A DNA stretch of 64,000 nt from Galaxea fascicularis. Taxonomy: Eukaryota > Cnidaria > Anthozoa > Scleractinia > Euphylliidae. Positions 46,111-60,155 of this stretch are shown here, piece by piece. A program made the translations under genes and the position numbers. The DNA lies in assembly GCA_948470475.1 (NCBI GenBank), contig OX419336.1, positions 8,622,608 through 8,686,607 on the forward strand, read 5' to 3'. The notes beneath the pieces are model-generated. The model saw nothing but the letters and a program-made list of their open reading frames with translations. It had not been told where the DNA came from and ran no database searches. How positions within the stretch are numbered: position 1 is the first letter of the stretch; every line of letters begins with the position of its first letter.

Positions 46111-46385
46111 GATCACGAACGCCTTCGTCGTAGCATTAAAAGCTCGATAACGGCAATTTTGGCAAGCAATTAACCGATAGACGCGCAATTTTTTTTTTTA
46201 TAAAAACAACATTGTCAAACACGCAAACACGACGATAAACATCAAACGACAACAAAGAACACAACCGCTGACCTTTAAGTATTCTGGAGCAACATTTTAG
46301 TCAGCGGTAATTCAAGTGGAGCATGAGCAGAAATCCGTTGAGTCATTTCACAAAAACTTCATTTTTGGGGTAGTATTTGGTCAAA
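46111..46385. promoter_or_regulatory. bidirectional promoter between the BTB gene and PSMD4
   Basis: Divergent start codons lie 275 bp apart. The interval holds an AT-only stretch (AATTTTTTTTTTTATAAAAA at about 46189) but no motif I can assign with confidence. Confidence 0.6.
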
Positions 46386-49300
46386 ATGGTGCTTGAATCT
46401 ACGGTTGTTTGGTAAGGAGCTTTCAAAATCCCTCTCTTTTGTCACCAGCGTTGAACTGACTCGAGATTCACTGAATTATTTTGTGATTTTCGTAGCGTTG
46501 ACAACAGCGAGTGGATGAGAAATGGCGATTTCCTTCCAACGAGATTACAAGCACAGCAAGATGCAGTCAGCTTAGTTTGTCACTCAAAGACTAGACAAAA
46601 CCCGGAGAATAATATTGGCCTGATGACCTTAGCTAGGTGAGATTTTTGTCTTTTATTTTAAACTTTTTACAAGGTCTGTAGGAATTCACTTCCACTTTGT
46701 AGGTCGTGCCTTTATTCTTTATTCTTTGTAACAGTTTGGCTTTAACTAGAACAGTAGGTGGCTTGCAGCCAACAAATGCTGGTGGACGAATAAAACTAAC
46801 TAATCGGAAATCTATTGTTTGCCATCGACCATAACGGCGATCATGTAATGTGAAAACCACCTATAAAAGATTACAACATGTTCTTTTTATTTTGTAATCC
46901 AGCTTTTCACCAAGCAAAAAGAAGATGCAGGCAATTAATAGTGATTACATGTATTACAAAGCATCATATATGTCATTCATCAGTGCTTTCAATAAGCACC
47001 GACAGCTGACGAAAAGCATTGGCTACTTCGCTCTGAGAAGTCGGCTACTCTTTCCCCTAAATTTAAGTAATTAAAGAAAGATTCTCTGAAATTAAATTAA
47101 AGTAAAGTCGGTCACTTTTCTTTAACCAGCTGCCTTCTTCAAATTTTATTGAAACCCCTGATTCATACACCTGTACATTTTCAAGAAGTGACTGAAAAAT
47201 TTGAAGAAACTCCAGTGGACAAATTCTTGATCTGAGACACTTGCTTCTGCCCAACATTACCAGCAGCCCTGCCCCCCTCCCTCCCCCCCCCCCCCCCAAA
47301 AAAAATCCTAAAATTGTAATATCTCCTCCAATCACTAATATTCCAAATCCAAACACGAGTGTTTACAGTTTCTTACAGCTTATATGCAATGTAAGAAATG
47401 TATTTTGGGTGGACTAGCTCGGATGGTTCGTATGTTTTCTTCTAGTCCTTCCCTACTGCAATAATTTATCTTTTACTAACGTATAGTTAATTGTCTCTTT
47501 ATGTAATTTAGTTACTATGTTTTAACTAATGCAGTGAAAATGGAATAAATAAGTAAATAAAAAAAAAAGAAGAAATAAAAAATATTTGTAAGAAATGTAT
47601 TTGAACAAGCCATTCACATGTAGAAGTTCATGTTTCCTTGGAAGAAGACCCTTCCGATACAAGTACCTTTACAGTCAAGTTTGGTAATAATATTGTCTGT
47701 ATAAAGCAGCATTGAAAATGAAGAAAGAAGGCAGAAAAGACAGTCATCAGCAGGATTCTAACACAACCTTAGCTTCGTCATTGTAGTTATGCCTGAACTT
47801 CAGTCAATTGCAAAATTCGTAGGAGAATTTTAAAAGAATTACATGTATCTGTTGGACTCGTGAATTGTCTCTCACACTTACTAAAAGACTTTTCCAAAAG
47901 AAATGTGTACTCTACAGTAAATTAAATATTATTACTCTAATCTATATCTCTTAGGGTGCAATCGTTTGGGATGATCCAGATCAGGATCATTGATCCAAGA
48001 ACACTCAGATCATGGTGCATCAAAGGAACCAAGAAATCCTTGCCCAGAGTGGATTCGTCAGTTCATTTAATGTGCCATGATCCAAGTGATCTTAGACCAT
48101 TGATCCTGATCTGGACCATCCCAAAGGAATGCACCCTTTGTAAACAAATTCCTTTGGGGATGACCTTTCCTCTATTTTGAATCTTTGCCATACAGAGCCA
48201 ACACCAAAGATAAAAATCTCTTCTCAGGGAAATTCCCTTGTGAAAGTGGCACCAGGTCTGGGCAGAAACAAAACAAAAAGCTATTCTTTTGAAAAATTGA
48301 AAAAAATCAATTGAATTGAACCACAGACTTCCAGTGTATTTTATAAGGCCATACCAATTCTGATGTAGTTGATTTGTAAGACAGGCAAAGGCTAACTTAA
48401 AATTACACTGTACCACAAAACCATGGACTTGAAATGATGATCTGATCTTTATCTCAGCTGAATTCTTCCAGCCTCACATACATGTCACAAGTTAATACTT
48501 GATTGTGAAGGTCACGCATCACTTGCCAACTGAAAGCGTCTTAAACAAAGGTGTCTACTATTATCAACTTGAACTACATTCTAAGCATTAATGTGGTCCA
48601 AATGGCCATAAAAGCCACTTTTGAATTTGTCACAAATTTCAAATACTAACTCACAGGTCTCCCTATACCATTTCTGTGATTATCTCTCAAATAAACAGTT
48701 ATTGAGAGTGAAAAGATACATTTAATGTAACTAGAGCAACTGACAATTTGTACATTATTTGATTTATTACAGTCTTGAGGTGCTGGTTACTTTGACAACA
48801 GATGTTGGCAAAATCCTGGCTTGTCTGCACAGAGTTCAGTCCAAGGGAGATATAAATTTTCTTACAGCAGTAAAAATAGCTCATGTAAGTACATTTAAAA
48901 AGAGTTTATAACTTACTTGCGTACTGGTATACAGCAATTAAACAGTGGAAGAGCTTAACAAACAAAGTGTTTTTGCTGCTTTCACTGTGTAAATTTGGTT
49001 AACAACAACCAAGATAGAGAAGGGTTTTTTGCTTTTGTTTTTGCTTTCTTGACTTTGTTTTCTTTCCTTTTTTTAAAGCTATGTGTACATGTATCTATAA
49101 CAGGAACAGTTAGAGCATTATCAGGGGCAGGCATCAATAATAATGACTGTACTATTTGTCTGAATTTGTGCTTTTGAGTGTAGTCATCACTGTCTCTTTT
49201 ATTTTCTTTCCACCCAGTTGGTATTGAAACACAGGCAGGGCAAAAATCACAAGATGAGGATCATTGTGTTTGTAGGAAGTCCTGTTGAAGCTGATGAAAA

Positions 49301-52300
49301 AGATGTAAGTCACCTTAGATGTCATTAGAAGTAAATGAATAAGTAATAATAAATTTCTCATAAGATAAAAACTATATATCTTATGTTACATATTTTAAGA
49401 TGTATTAACAAATTATGAATGCATCCATAGATTAGTATATTAATAAACGTATTCTTAAACATTCTGCATTGTTCGGTTAATGTGTGGGCACTATTCTTAT
49501 TATGTAGATTATAATCTATGGCCTTAGTCTATTATAATCTAAGGCCTAACTTAGGGACCTGCTCACTTAGGGTGTGGGTAGTAAGTTGAGAGATTTTTTT
49601 AAAAGCTTTCTGGTCTTGTTTTCGTAATATAACTCTTACAGTTAAATATACACTGTATATTTAATCTAGCAGAGATTATTGTCTGTCATGGTATCTGTCT
49701 AGAAATCCTGCACTGTCGTTAATTCTGGCTCTGAAACTCCATATACTTACTATTAGTGTGTAGGTGATATTGTGTAAAACTAGAATTCAGCTTTTGTTGT
49801 CTGCAATGTTTGTAGTTGATGTAAACTCACCTTTCTCCAAGGCAGGTTTTAATCTAAACACACATTATTTTTAAAAATACCAAGGCGAGTTTTACTGTAA
49901 GCCTTAACGCTGGTTTACACAGTGACATAAGCATAAGCGTAAGCATAAGAAAAGGAATCTTTTCCATTTTCTTATGCTTGTGCGTATGTTGTGTGTAAAC
50001 GGGGCATAACATAAGCATAAATGCAGTGCAAACATTGTTATGCTTATTCTTATGTCACTGTGTAAACCAGTCTTTACTAGATGTAGCTGGTTGGTGTACA
50101 TGATGCAGGGTCTGTTTGTATCTGTTGCCCTGTTGGCCTTCCTATGGGCAAGTACAGTTATCCATTGGAGACGAAAACTGGTGACACATGTCTCTTCCTC
50201 ACTCATAACCACAGGCTTGCCATGAGATGTGCTCACTGCCATCTAATTGGCTCAGATAGTGAGAGCACTGGACTGCTGTATGGAAGGTCAATGTGGGTTC
50301 AAACCACTGACTGAACCATCTGCCTCAGTTCAGCGGATCACATCCTTGTGTAGTGATGTTACACCATTGACCTTGTCTTTACCTCAGCATGTTAAGGTCA
50401 AATGGGATGTAAAAGAACCCACACAATTGTTGAAAAGAGTAGGAAACAATGGAATGTAGCTATGATTGCTGTGGCCTACCCTATCTTATATCTTGGCGTT
50501 AGGGTGAAGCTGGACCATGGGCTAACCACCTGTCCTCAGAGCCTTTGCTGGTGACAGCATGACTCAATGCACCCCTTGACACAACCTCGTTCCCAGGGTC
50601 TCCTAAGAGGAGAGACCCTGGGAACGAGGTTGCCCTCGACACAAATAGGGACGGATATAGTTGAGCATTATTAAGTACATGTTTCTCCAGGAAGGAAACA
50701 ATGTTGCCTGCAAAAACTAGCATCCCCATTTCATTGAAATTTCTTATTACAGTCAGAGTGAATTCATTTTTTGTGTTATTCTTATAGCTTGTCAAGTTAG
50801 CCAAGAAGCTGAAAAAAGAGAAAGTGAACATTGACATAGTGAACTTTGGAGAAGACGTAAGGCTGATGTTGTACCATTCTTCACGGTTTCTATATCTAGT
50901 AATGATGAATATCGTGCCACTGCCAGCAGGGGCCCAATTTAGCGGTTTATTATCCAGTTTGAGGGGGGGGGGGGTGTACGAATCTCGAGAATTCTGCACT
51001 TTTGCCTCCTTGTCATACAACGTCATTCCCAGGGTCTCTTGAACTACGGTTGGTTATCCTGTGAACTAGCGTGTTCGACTTCGATTCAACTGGATCGCAT
51101 ATTAGACCTGAAAAAATGCTATTGTGTGGTAACTGTTTTTGTCAAATCTTGATTTGCTTTCACAGATAAGTTTCATTCTGACCATTTAAGCGAAAGGACA
51201 TAAGAGACTTTCTGATCAATGTTTTGGCTTGCAAAGCCATACATTTGCGATCGAACAATCACCTTGAACGTACCCTACCGGAATGAGCAGTAAAATCGAT
51301 CACATTTGCATCTAAAGGCAAATGTGTTGCTTGTCTAAATAACAGTTTTTTGCAAGAAAAACTTTCGGGCGGTTCTTTTGTTTTTGTGATACAAAGCAAC
51401 AGGGCGATTAAGGTGACAGGATAAGATTAAGATACGAATACATACATACATACATACATACATACATACATACATACATACATACATACTTTATTTGTTA
51501 TGTAGGTCAATAAGAGGCGGCTAAAAAGCTGATGTGGACCAACATACTAAAGTGTATCGACAAAAATTTAAATAAAATAATGTCAACAAACTTATGAATT
51601 ATTTACAATGAGTAAGGAAAGATATCATACCCAATAAAATAATCAACAATCAATTGACTATAGTGCTAAAAATAAATTGGAAAAAATCGCATATCGGCTG
51701 AATTAAAAATCATCAGGTCAGTTACAAGCCAATTTTAAAAAGTACGTTTTGAGAGCTCCTTTGAATCTCACGACCCAGACACTTACATTCATTCTTTTTC
51801 CTTTATTAAGACTGCAAATTCAGACAAGCTGACAGTATTTATCAACACGCTGAATGGTAAGGATGGTAATTTGTGTCACCTGGTGACAGTGCCGCCAGGT
51901 CCTCTTCTGTCCGACGCCCTCATTTCATCGCCCATCCTGCAGGGTGAAGATGGAGCTAGTCCTGGTATGGAGTATGCCTCCGAGTATGGATTTGATCCTA
52001 ACTCAGATCCCGAACTTGCACTGGTGAGTGGTCACATAGGCCATATTTCTTTCTCAACATTTTGAATTGTACGCATGCTCTGCAAGCCGCGGTTGCGCAA
52101 GTAATTTTTTGCTTGCAATGGTAATGCAATTTTTTAAAAATTGTTGTGTCGCCAGCGCGCGATGAAACTCATGTAGCTACCCTCGCACAAGTGATTGAAA
52201 TTGAATGAGTTGTTGCCTCCACCGCACACCGACGACGCGACTATTTTCAGAGAAATCAGATCAACATTGCAAGCGAAATATCGCTCAAATGGCCGCTGCT

Positions 52301-54058
52301 TAAGTTGACGTGATCCTAAATTAAAAGAAATGACTCCATTGTATGCTGCGAAGTGTGTTTTTGATCATTAAACTGCACCTTGCCGTCATACAGGCAGTCA
52401 ATTTCATTTTCTGCTTGACAACGTGGGTGTTACAAAAACTACCCGTAGTGGACAGATAAACTGTAGATGATCTTTTCCAGGCTCTTCGTGTTTCAATGGA
52501 GGAACAGCGGCAGCGGCAGGAGGAGGAAGCCCGCAGAGTGGCGGCTGCCAATGGGGAGGAGACGCCCACCCCTCAAGCTGCCATCCCAGACAGCGAGGAG
52601 GCCATGCTCCAGCAAGCTTTGTCCATGTCTACTCCTCAGACGCCAGTTTTTGACTTCAGCGCCATGACAGAAGAGCAGCAGATTGAGTACGCCATGAGGC
52701 TGTCATTACAAAACATGGAGGCTGCGGAGGCGGAAGCAGGCAGTGAAAAGGATAAAGATGCACGGGAGCAACGCCCTGGAGCCTCTGCTATGGAAACAGA
52801 TTCACAGGTCTCGTTTGATTTTGTGTTGTTTTGTAATAACCTCGCGAGCTAAGAACTGAGATGTAGAGCCAAGGGCCATTAGGAAACTGGGAGTTTCATT
52901 GTCGTTTAGTACCGAGGTTCAAGATTACCGCCCCGAATGTATCATCAGTAGCCTCCATCTGGCGCGAAAATAAAGTGCTACTTCGGCAAGTCCGCTGACA
53001 TTCTCTGTTCCCGACAAGCGAACAGTTTTCCGAGAGCGAAACTCGAGGAAACTGTTAATTACGAGGAACCTTTTAATGTCTAAGGACAAATATCTGAGCA
53101 TTTTTTCAAAGCCAAATGGAGGCTATTGTGTCCATTACCTTTCAAATATTTTTCGCAACACTCATTTGGCGAATATCACTGGATATTTCCCAGTTTTGGC
53201 AACGGCATAGTCACGTGATAAGTATAGACCAATCGTGTGCGAGCGAAAATATTTGGTGGATTATAATTTGAGTTTAATATTATTCAACACGTTGTGGCAA
53301 TGTCCAAATCCTGAGCAATCTTCTGAATCTTGCGGAACATCTCCTCATGTTCGCCAACTCGACCCAAGTATTCGGGATATTCCGCTTTATTTCGCAGATT
53401 AATTGTATTCCAGATTAATTAGATTCCTGGATACTTGATCGTATCGGCGCTGATACAAGAGCTTTTCCGTACTCTACCCACGTCAAAAATTCTTGAAAGC
53501 ATTGTAAATCCTGATATATTGTAAATTTGCCCATGCCGTCAAGCTAGTGCTCTGGACACCATGCAGTTACGAAAAATGTTACAACGCCGTTATTTTAGTC
53601 TCTCTCTACCAGACAAAATCATGGTCGCTTACGTGCCCGTTGTGACAGGACTTGAAGAAACCTGCTCCCCAAGACGGCTCTTGCACGAGTTGTTTCCCAG
53701 CGATGTTATGGTGAAAATCGCTGCCAGTGACGAATATCTGTCTCTAAATTAAACTGCGAACAAACAGAAACGCAAACGCAAACAATCGGTCTTGGTTGGT
53801 AACTGCCCCATCACATTCCTTGTTTCTTTATGTTTCTAGGGAGATGACACTCAGGACCTCACTGGGGTGATGTCCGATCCAGACTTTATCAAGAACGTCC
53901 TGAGTACGTTACCTGGCGTGGACCCTAGCAGCGAGGCCATACAAAAAGTCATGGTAACGCTGGCTCAGCAGGACTGCGAAGATGGCAAAGACAAGGACAA
54001 GGATGAGCCTATGGACGAAGAGGGCACCAGCAATGATAAGGAAAAGGACAAGAAATGA
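46386..54058 (+). CDS. PSMD4: PSMD4 / Rpn10, 26S proteasome ubiquitin receptor
   Basis: Subunit of the 19S regulatory particle that binds polyubiquitin. Exons 46386-46411, 46496-46636, 48773-48884, 49218-49304, 50788-50856, 51811-52023, 52481-52807, 53840-54058. All phases agree and give 397 residues, close to the usual 377 in mammals. The N-terminal VWA domain reads [45 protein letters not shown]-type [15 protein letters not shown], and [19 protein letters not shown]. Ubiquitin-interacting motifs follow: [31 protein letters not shown] and [16 protein letters not shown]. The tail [17 protein letters not shown] and the Lys-rich end are typical. Complete, no breaks. Only a weak ATTAAA (about 54175) is seen as polyadenylation signal. 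Confidence 0.97.
47953..48140. mobile_element. palindromic MITE in PSMD4 intron 2
   Basis: GGGTGCAATCGTTTGGGATG, ATCCAGATCAGGATCATTG is mirrored by CAATGGTCTAAGATC-type sequence and ATCCTGATCTGGACCATCCC, then AAAGGAATGCACCC. Confidence 0.75.
49907..50073. mobile_element. 167-bp MITE, TTA target duplication
   Basis: Ends ACGCTGGTTTACACAGTGAC and GTCACTGTGTAAACCAGTCT, with repeated CATAAGC units inside. Flanked by TTA (49904-49906 and 50074-50076). PIF/Harbinger-like, in PSMD4 intron 4. Confidence 0.8.
50580..51040. repeat. perfect hairpin plus distant inverse copy around PSMD4 exon 5
   Basis: At about 50582-50631 CAACCTCGTTCCCAGGGTCTC and GAGACCCTGGGAACGAGGTTG form a perfect hairpin with a short loop. 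A further copy, CAACGTCATTCCCAGGGTCTC, is at about 51018-51038. The right arm of the hairpin and this copy are inverse and enclose exon 5 (50788-50856). These are ends of a common transposon family. Confidence 0.65.
51437..51490. repeat. (CATA)n microsatellite
   Basis: About 13 CATA units followed by CTTTATTTGTTATGTAGG, in PSMD4 intron 5. Confidence 0.9.
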
Positions 54059-57000
54059 CAACAATGAACCTTGTATGTAAATATGTCCGGTGGTTCTTGG
54101 GACAATTCTGAATATAACAGGACTTTTTTTTTTCAGAGAAAGTGACAGCAGAGTTTAGTGCTTCCTATATGGTAATTAAATTGTTCGAAACGACTCTTTT
54201 TGTTCTTGTTTCCGTGAATACCTCAGTGCCGTAAAGTAGAGGATATTTTAATTACTGTCGCTCAAGGTCGCGATATGTTAACGTGACGCGCGAATATAAA
54301 AATTTGTAAATGCGCATCTTTGCCTTGCGAGCCATCCGGAAATTTTTTCGCGTGCGTTTTTGCGTGCGTTTTGCTCGAAAAACTTGCCATTAAATGGGCA
54401 CTGTCGTGAACTCTAATTCTATATTTTGCTTTTCTTTCTTTGCTGTCTTCAGTATTTGTCATCGTTCTATAAATTGGGAAGATAAAGGTAATGAAAATAA
54501 CATCAATTTCTAAAACGCGAAAAATATTGGCAAAAATTCAAATCGGACAGAGAATTTTATCTTTCGACGCTATATTAGAGAGTGAGCAATGGACATCGAA
54601 ATTTGAGTCGCGTCGAAAACTTTATAAAAGCGAAGCATTTTCTTTGCAACTTGAACTGAAGCAGTGCAAAATATACGTCGGGTTCAACGTGATTTCAGCG
54701 CGACTTCGGACGATCGATCATATTGTAATTTCTAGCCGCCATCCAATCCAACAAAGTAACTTTGATAACCGTGAACTTTCGAACTGTTTCTTCGCTTGTC
54801 CTTCGATGATGCAGCCATTTGTATCTTAATCAGCGGTTTCGCTCTATAAAATGCTTGGAAGTCAACATTAAAAGCAACTTGAACGCGACAAGGAATAAAG
54901 TTCATCGTGCATTTTAGGCTTTAATTAAAGGCGTAAACGAAAACTCGCTTTCTCAGAGAAACCGCAAAAATAAAATACCACCGATCCCAACAATATCAAT
55001 TTCCCTTATCGCAGAACACGTCTATTTCGGAAACCGCCCGAAATCGCCGTTCGAAAAAGGGATTTTTGGGGGTGATCTTAAGACTCAAACAAAAGTTGCC
55101 CTGAGAAAATACAACTTTGGTAAACGCTCAACATCGTTTATTCACATATGTTGAAAAAAATTAGGATTCTTTTTTGCTCTTGTGGCAAAATGGAACCTGT
55201 TCCACACGTGTTTTGCCTCGGGGTTTTATAAAGCGTTGAAACAGTGATTGTTTCCATAAATTCTAACTGCCTCCGTGTACGCAACACAGGAGCAACAAAT
55301 GGAAAAAGCAGGTGTCCTTAGAAAGTCTATTAAAAATGGGATGTGGTTTTGAGTCAACATTTCCACGCAAAATTCAAGAACGTAGACTTCCGTACACGAG
55401 CGTTGTAGCAACTTTTTCAATACCAAGTTTCTAAACATGTAACTGTAGGCGGTTGTAGGAGATTGTTTTCAGTGTTATTCTTTTTCCAGCGTTCATCGTC
55501 TGTTCAATTTTTACCTGTAATACAAAGGGCACGCTGAATCCCGGAGCTGAAAAATTCATATTCATTAAACAATTACAATTCACGTGGCTTTTCAAGTGTT
55601 TGCCGTGCTTCTAGCGCCAATTTGCGCAAAACGTTGTCTTCGAGCTGGCATCATTTGAACTGAGGTTTCAAAAAAACAATTTTTCTGAATATCCGTCTTG
55701 ATAAATCAGAAAATTGCTTATTGTTAAGCATTTGCGCAATTTCTCAGAATTCACTGCGATTCATTCGTAGACAAAACATTTTAACACCCGCAGAGCGACG
55801 GCCGCTATATTGTGCTTGTTGTCAGTCTCGTTCATGAGCGATTCTATCCTCACAATGCATCGGGCACAAAAAAAATTCGAAGCGAGTACAAGGTCAGAAG
55901 CAGCGAAAACAAGCTTAACTAGTTTTTGATTCCTCGTACGTGCCTGGCCTTATTCGTGCCTTTATTGCGACAGGTTTCGGGTAAAAATATACGCGTTACT
56001 CATGGACATCTTGCAGCTTGTCCTTAATCTCGTGGACACGCGAGAGCCGGGTGCGCGCGTGACGAGGAAGATATCAAAGAATCAGATCACACAGAGAATA
56101 ATCACGCGGTCAAGGGACGTTGAACTTATGAGGGCGGTATGCAGAATACATAACCGTCTCGAAATAACGTAGGGCAGAATACCTGAGTGAACTGCATGCA
56201 ATGGTTACGCGGAAACGCAGATGTGCCTTCGCTCACACCGAACACGCCGACGCGACTTTTACGTTGTCTGGTAGGTTGCAGTACTGGCTCCTTTTTATTT
56301 TACATGAACCAGATTCATTGTCATTCTCTGCATACTCAATCTGCGGATTCAGCTCCATACCAATTTTCACTTTTCATTTTTCATTAATCTGTTTTGGCAA
56401 TCATCCGCGCTCAGTTTTTTTTTTTTTTTTTAGAAATAAGCTCGAATTTCAATATGAATGAGAATTAAAGGAAACGTCCCCAGTTTTGTGTCCTGACAAT
56501 GTTATTATTATTCATTTCTGTCATTATTACCTATCAGTCTTGATGATAATGAATACATGTCCACTTTTTCTGTCCGAGGAATAAGCGATCTGTAATGTGG
56601 GGTCAAATTGGGTTCAAGGTTCAATTTCGTTGAAAACCGAGAGCCCTGTTTCATTCATTTGCACATTATGCAAATGATATGAAATGGTAATATAATGCCT
56701 CCCGATCCTCGAGCGTTCATCCAAACTGAAAAAAACAGTTGGGCGATGTCTTGATATCACTAAGCGTTTGGCATTTTAAAGAGCGTAAATTATGTCCTGC
56801 GGACCTAAGAGGGGTGGGGGAAAGGAGTGTCTCTACGTCGAACGAATCATGAAGAAGCTGTGCTACCCACCCATAGCTCCATTTGTCTGAACTCGTTGGT
56901 TTGCCTTGCCCGGCCAGTTTGTAATAGGTGTGTGATCCAGAGGGGAAGGGCTAGTTCTACTTATCTCTCTTGATGGCTTCATCTCTGGAATATAAATCGA

Positions 57001-57531
57001 AATTATCGTGAGCTGGCGACTATAAAAAAGCAGTACATAAAAACGGCCCTCACGAAATTAAGGAGTATAGAATGGTTAATTCGAGACTTTGCGAGACTGC
57101 GAGACCCTGGAGCCCGAAAACTTCGAGAAAATGGTACAAATAGAGCTAAATAAAATAAGCGAAAACGCCTATAGAAGCTAGCGGAAGGCCACCAATATAC
57201 TGCTTTGTCTTGTTTTACTGTCTTATCTACTTGTTCAGTTCGATAAGCTGTACCCATGAACTCTGAAAAATTCGAGACACCGAGACGCAAAAATTAACCG
57301 AAAATGAGACCTCATGCGCATCAAGAGATTTCGAGATCGGGCCAAACTTTTCCGAGACCCACGTTTTTCGAGGTACCATTCTTAGATCTAAATTAATAAA
57401 GGGGGTAGTTTCTAAATAAATCGTGGTGCTGCGTCGGTGGGGGAGCTGTACAAAAGAATTTGGTTTAAACGACGGATGTCCAGAATGAAACTGACAATTC
57501 TAACAATTAAATGACTTCAATATACCCTGCG

Positions 57532-57934
57532 TAGAGAGTTCTAAAGTGATGACGTCACAAAAATAAAATTTTTGAAATTATGGAATATGATGCCATATTC
57601 TTATAGAGCATCCTGAAAGACACCCTCATCCCAAAAATTAGCTCCGAATTGCAATTCGGAGTAGTAGAGATACAAGGGATCAAATTTTGATGGCATCCCA
57701 TACAAACCCTTCAAAATTTGTTTCAGTTCCTTCATTTTAGAACAGACTCAAAATTAGAGAGATTTATATGGGGCAGTATGAAACTTCAATCCTTTATATT
57801 TCGACTGGGAATTACAATTAAGAGCTAATTTTTGGCAAGGACCCTTTTTTAAGGATACTCCACTCGAAAATGACGCCCAATCCCATAATTTCACAAATTT
57901 AATTTTTTGTGACGTCACACTTTAGAACTCTATA
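57532..57934. mobile_element. about 400-bp MITE with TGACGTCAC ends
   Basis: TAGAGAGTTCTAAAGTGATG then ACGTCACAAAAA is mirrored by TTTTTTGTGACGTCACACTT then TAGAACTCTATA. Partial inner pairing continues (ATTTTTGAAATTATGG/CCCATAATTTCACAAATT). Non-coding, probably TA-flanked. Confidence 0.75.
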
Positions 57935-60079
57935 ACCCTGTGAGAAAATGGCAAAATTCGCAGTCGAGTTCAAATTAACTAGATGAAATAATTTGCCTTC
58001 GACAGGTTAATGGTCTAAAAGTCGGCAAAAGTGCCAGTTTGATCCAATATGTGTACTACGCGCCAAAAAGTGATGTGAATCTAACGAAATTTTCCCTCAG
58101 AAAGCAGCCTAGACAAAACTGAACTCTGAGATATACCGACTTAACCTGAGTGCAACCTGTGAAACTGGATTTATTCAGTTTATTTTCGTTCAGTTTATTG
58201 GTGACAAAAAAATGCATTTAACCAAATTGAGACGTAAATTGATCTTCTTTTCAGTTGACATCAGGATTCATATTGGACGTCTGGCAAAGTTTCCTGCGGG
58301 AAAATAGCCGTCTAGGTTCCAATATATTCCGGGTAAAGTTCAAGCCGACGATATCGATATTATGACAAATGGTTCCCGTGAAATATTTTTGATAATGCTT
58401 TTGGACATTTTGCACTGACGTTTTGTACTCAAGAAATTGCTTATTTGGCGACCTTGCGATGGAAAGCCACTAGAAAGTGATTGAAATCATGTTGAAGGTA
58501 CATGAGTTGATGTGGGGAAGTAGAAAAACCATCAGTCGGTCAGCTAAACCAGCAAACCTATCAGATCCTTGAGCCAGTTGCGTGTATTCGCGCGGATAAT
58601 GAATTGCGTGGAACGAGAAAAGATCACGGCTGCTGGTGTCACCACAAGCTAGTCATAGATGAAGAACAGGATAATGTAATAATTGATGAGTGTGAAGAAA
58701 ACTCATAGAGGAAATATATGTCAGAACATTTAACTAATTTGTGTGAACTCGTGAGAGAGTTGGTGTCTGAATTTACGCTGACTGCGAATATATTCCATCT
58801 TGTCATTCTATATTAGAACATTATGAAAACAGGGTAAATTTATCGATTTCCTAAATTTCGGACAAAGAAAAAAGGATATGCCCTGCAGTAACAGAAGGTG
58901 TGGCGTCATTTTCATTAGTAAAGAAACTAAATCTATCTTGACTTAACCAGAGAACTGTCAGCCTCTGAGGCAATCGTGTTTTGACCCGCGTGATAAAACC
59001 CACAAAACCTAACATATTGCCAAAGCACTTAGGTATGATATTGCCGGGCAACAGGCTAGAAACGGAAATTCTCCGAACCATAAATAAACCACTTGTATTG
59101 GTGGTGGGGAAGACTTGAGTAACATTTTCAGTTTTATATTTTTATTTTTTTCATTTAAACAATATTTAAACACGAAGATTGCCCCCAAGAGTTACAGCTA
59201 CTCACCGATTTTCAGTTTAAACAAAGCAAAAAAATGAGCACCGAAACAAATTAAATGTTGCGGTGGGTCTATTGGCATTCTTACTTTTAAACCCACCAAA
59301 CAGAACAAAAGCCGTTGTTGGCTGAGACTTGAATGATAGAGCCGCTGAGAGCCGCTCCGTCGTTCGCCGCCGCCGCTGACATGTCGCAGACGTCTCTATC
59401 ATTTTTCCGCCCTTACAGCGGCGGGGAGCGATAAGAAGCGGCTGTATTCATAAGCTAAGATTTGGTTATAGTGGTTATAGAATATATATGTACACGCGAC
59501 GATTGTCAGTCCAACGAAAGTCAAAATACTAAACACATGCAGTTCAGTGCAGTACCTTCTCCAGTTGCATTCCGGCCGGTTTAGACTGAGTCAGCATTGC
59601 TGAAATACTTTACCGTGTAATTTAGTGACTGCAATATCTTAAGACCTTTTTCAATTTCTAGTTACCAAACTGTTACCAACGTTACGTCCAGAGTGAAATT
59701 CACGGAAAAATAAGCATTCCTATATGAAAACAGGTGTGTACACCGGTTGAGGGTGGCCAACTCTAGACTTTGAGACCCCGTTATTGCAGAGTGCAACTGC
59801 TGAAATGCAATCCGTCCTTTGCTTTTGTTCCGATTTTATTCAGAATGGGCTATATGGTCGTTGACTAGTAATTTGTGAATTCGCAGTGGGTGCTAGATAG
59901 AGGGCTTACAGCCACCACCAAAATCCCTGGAGGCGTAAGTCTGTTGTACCGTATGTCTTGTCATATGAACCCAAGCACCCACTTTATGAACAAAAGAAGG
60001 AAATTAAAGATGTTGTTGATCACCGTAGTCATGACCGCATTTCAGCAATTACGAGACGAAGCCTCAAAAAATTTAGGTT

Positions 60080-60155
60080 TCATGGGAGTGGAACCCCGAC
60101 CTCTGCGATACCAGTGAAGCGCGCTCTACCGCTCTACTGGCGGAGCTAACAAACA
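60080..60155 (-). mobile_element. decayed tRNA-derived SINE
   Basis: Minus strand reads CCAGTAGAGCGGTAGAGCGC, TTCACTGGTATCGCAGAGGT, CGGGGTTCCACTCCC. This resembles tRNA A and B boxes with losses. Confidence 0.5.

Noticed and set aside
45584..46150. 188-residue open frame on the plus strand
   Set aside because: Antisense shadow of the BTB gene's first exon, with no domain of its own.
53561..53752. 63-residue frame in PSMD4 intron 7
   Set aside because: Neither splice signals nor phase link it to PSMD4 exons 7 and 8, which join perfectly without it.
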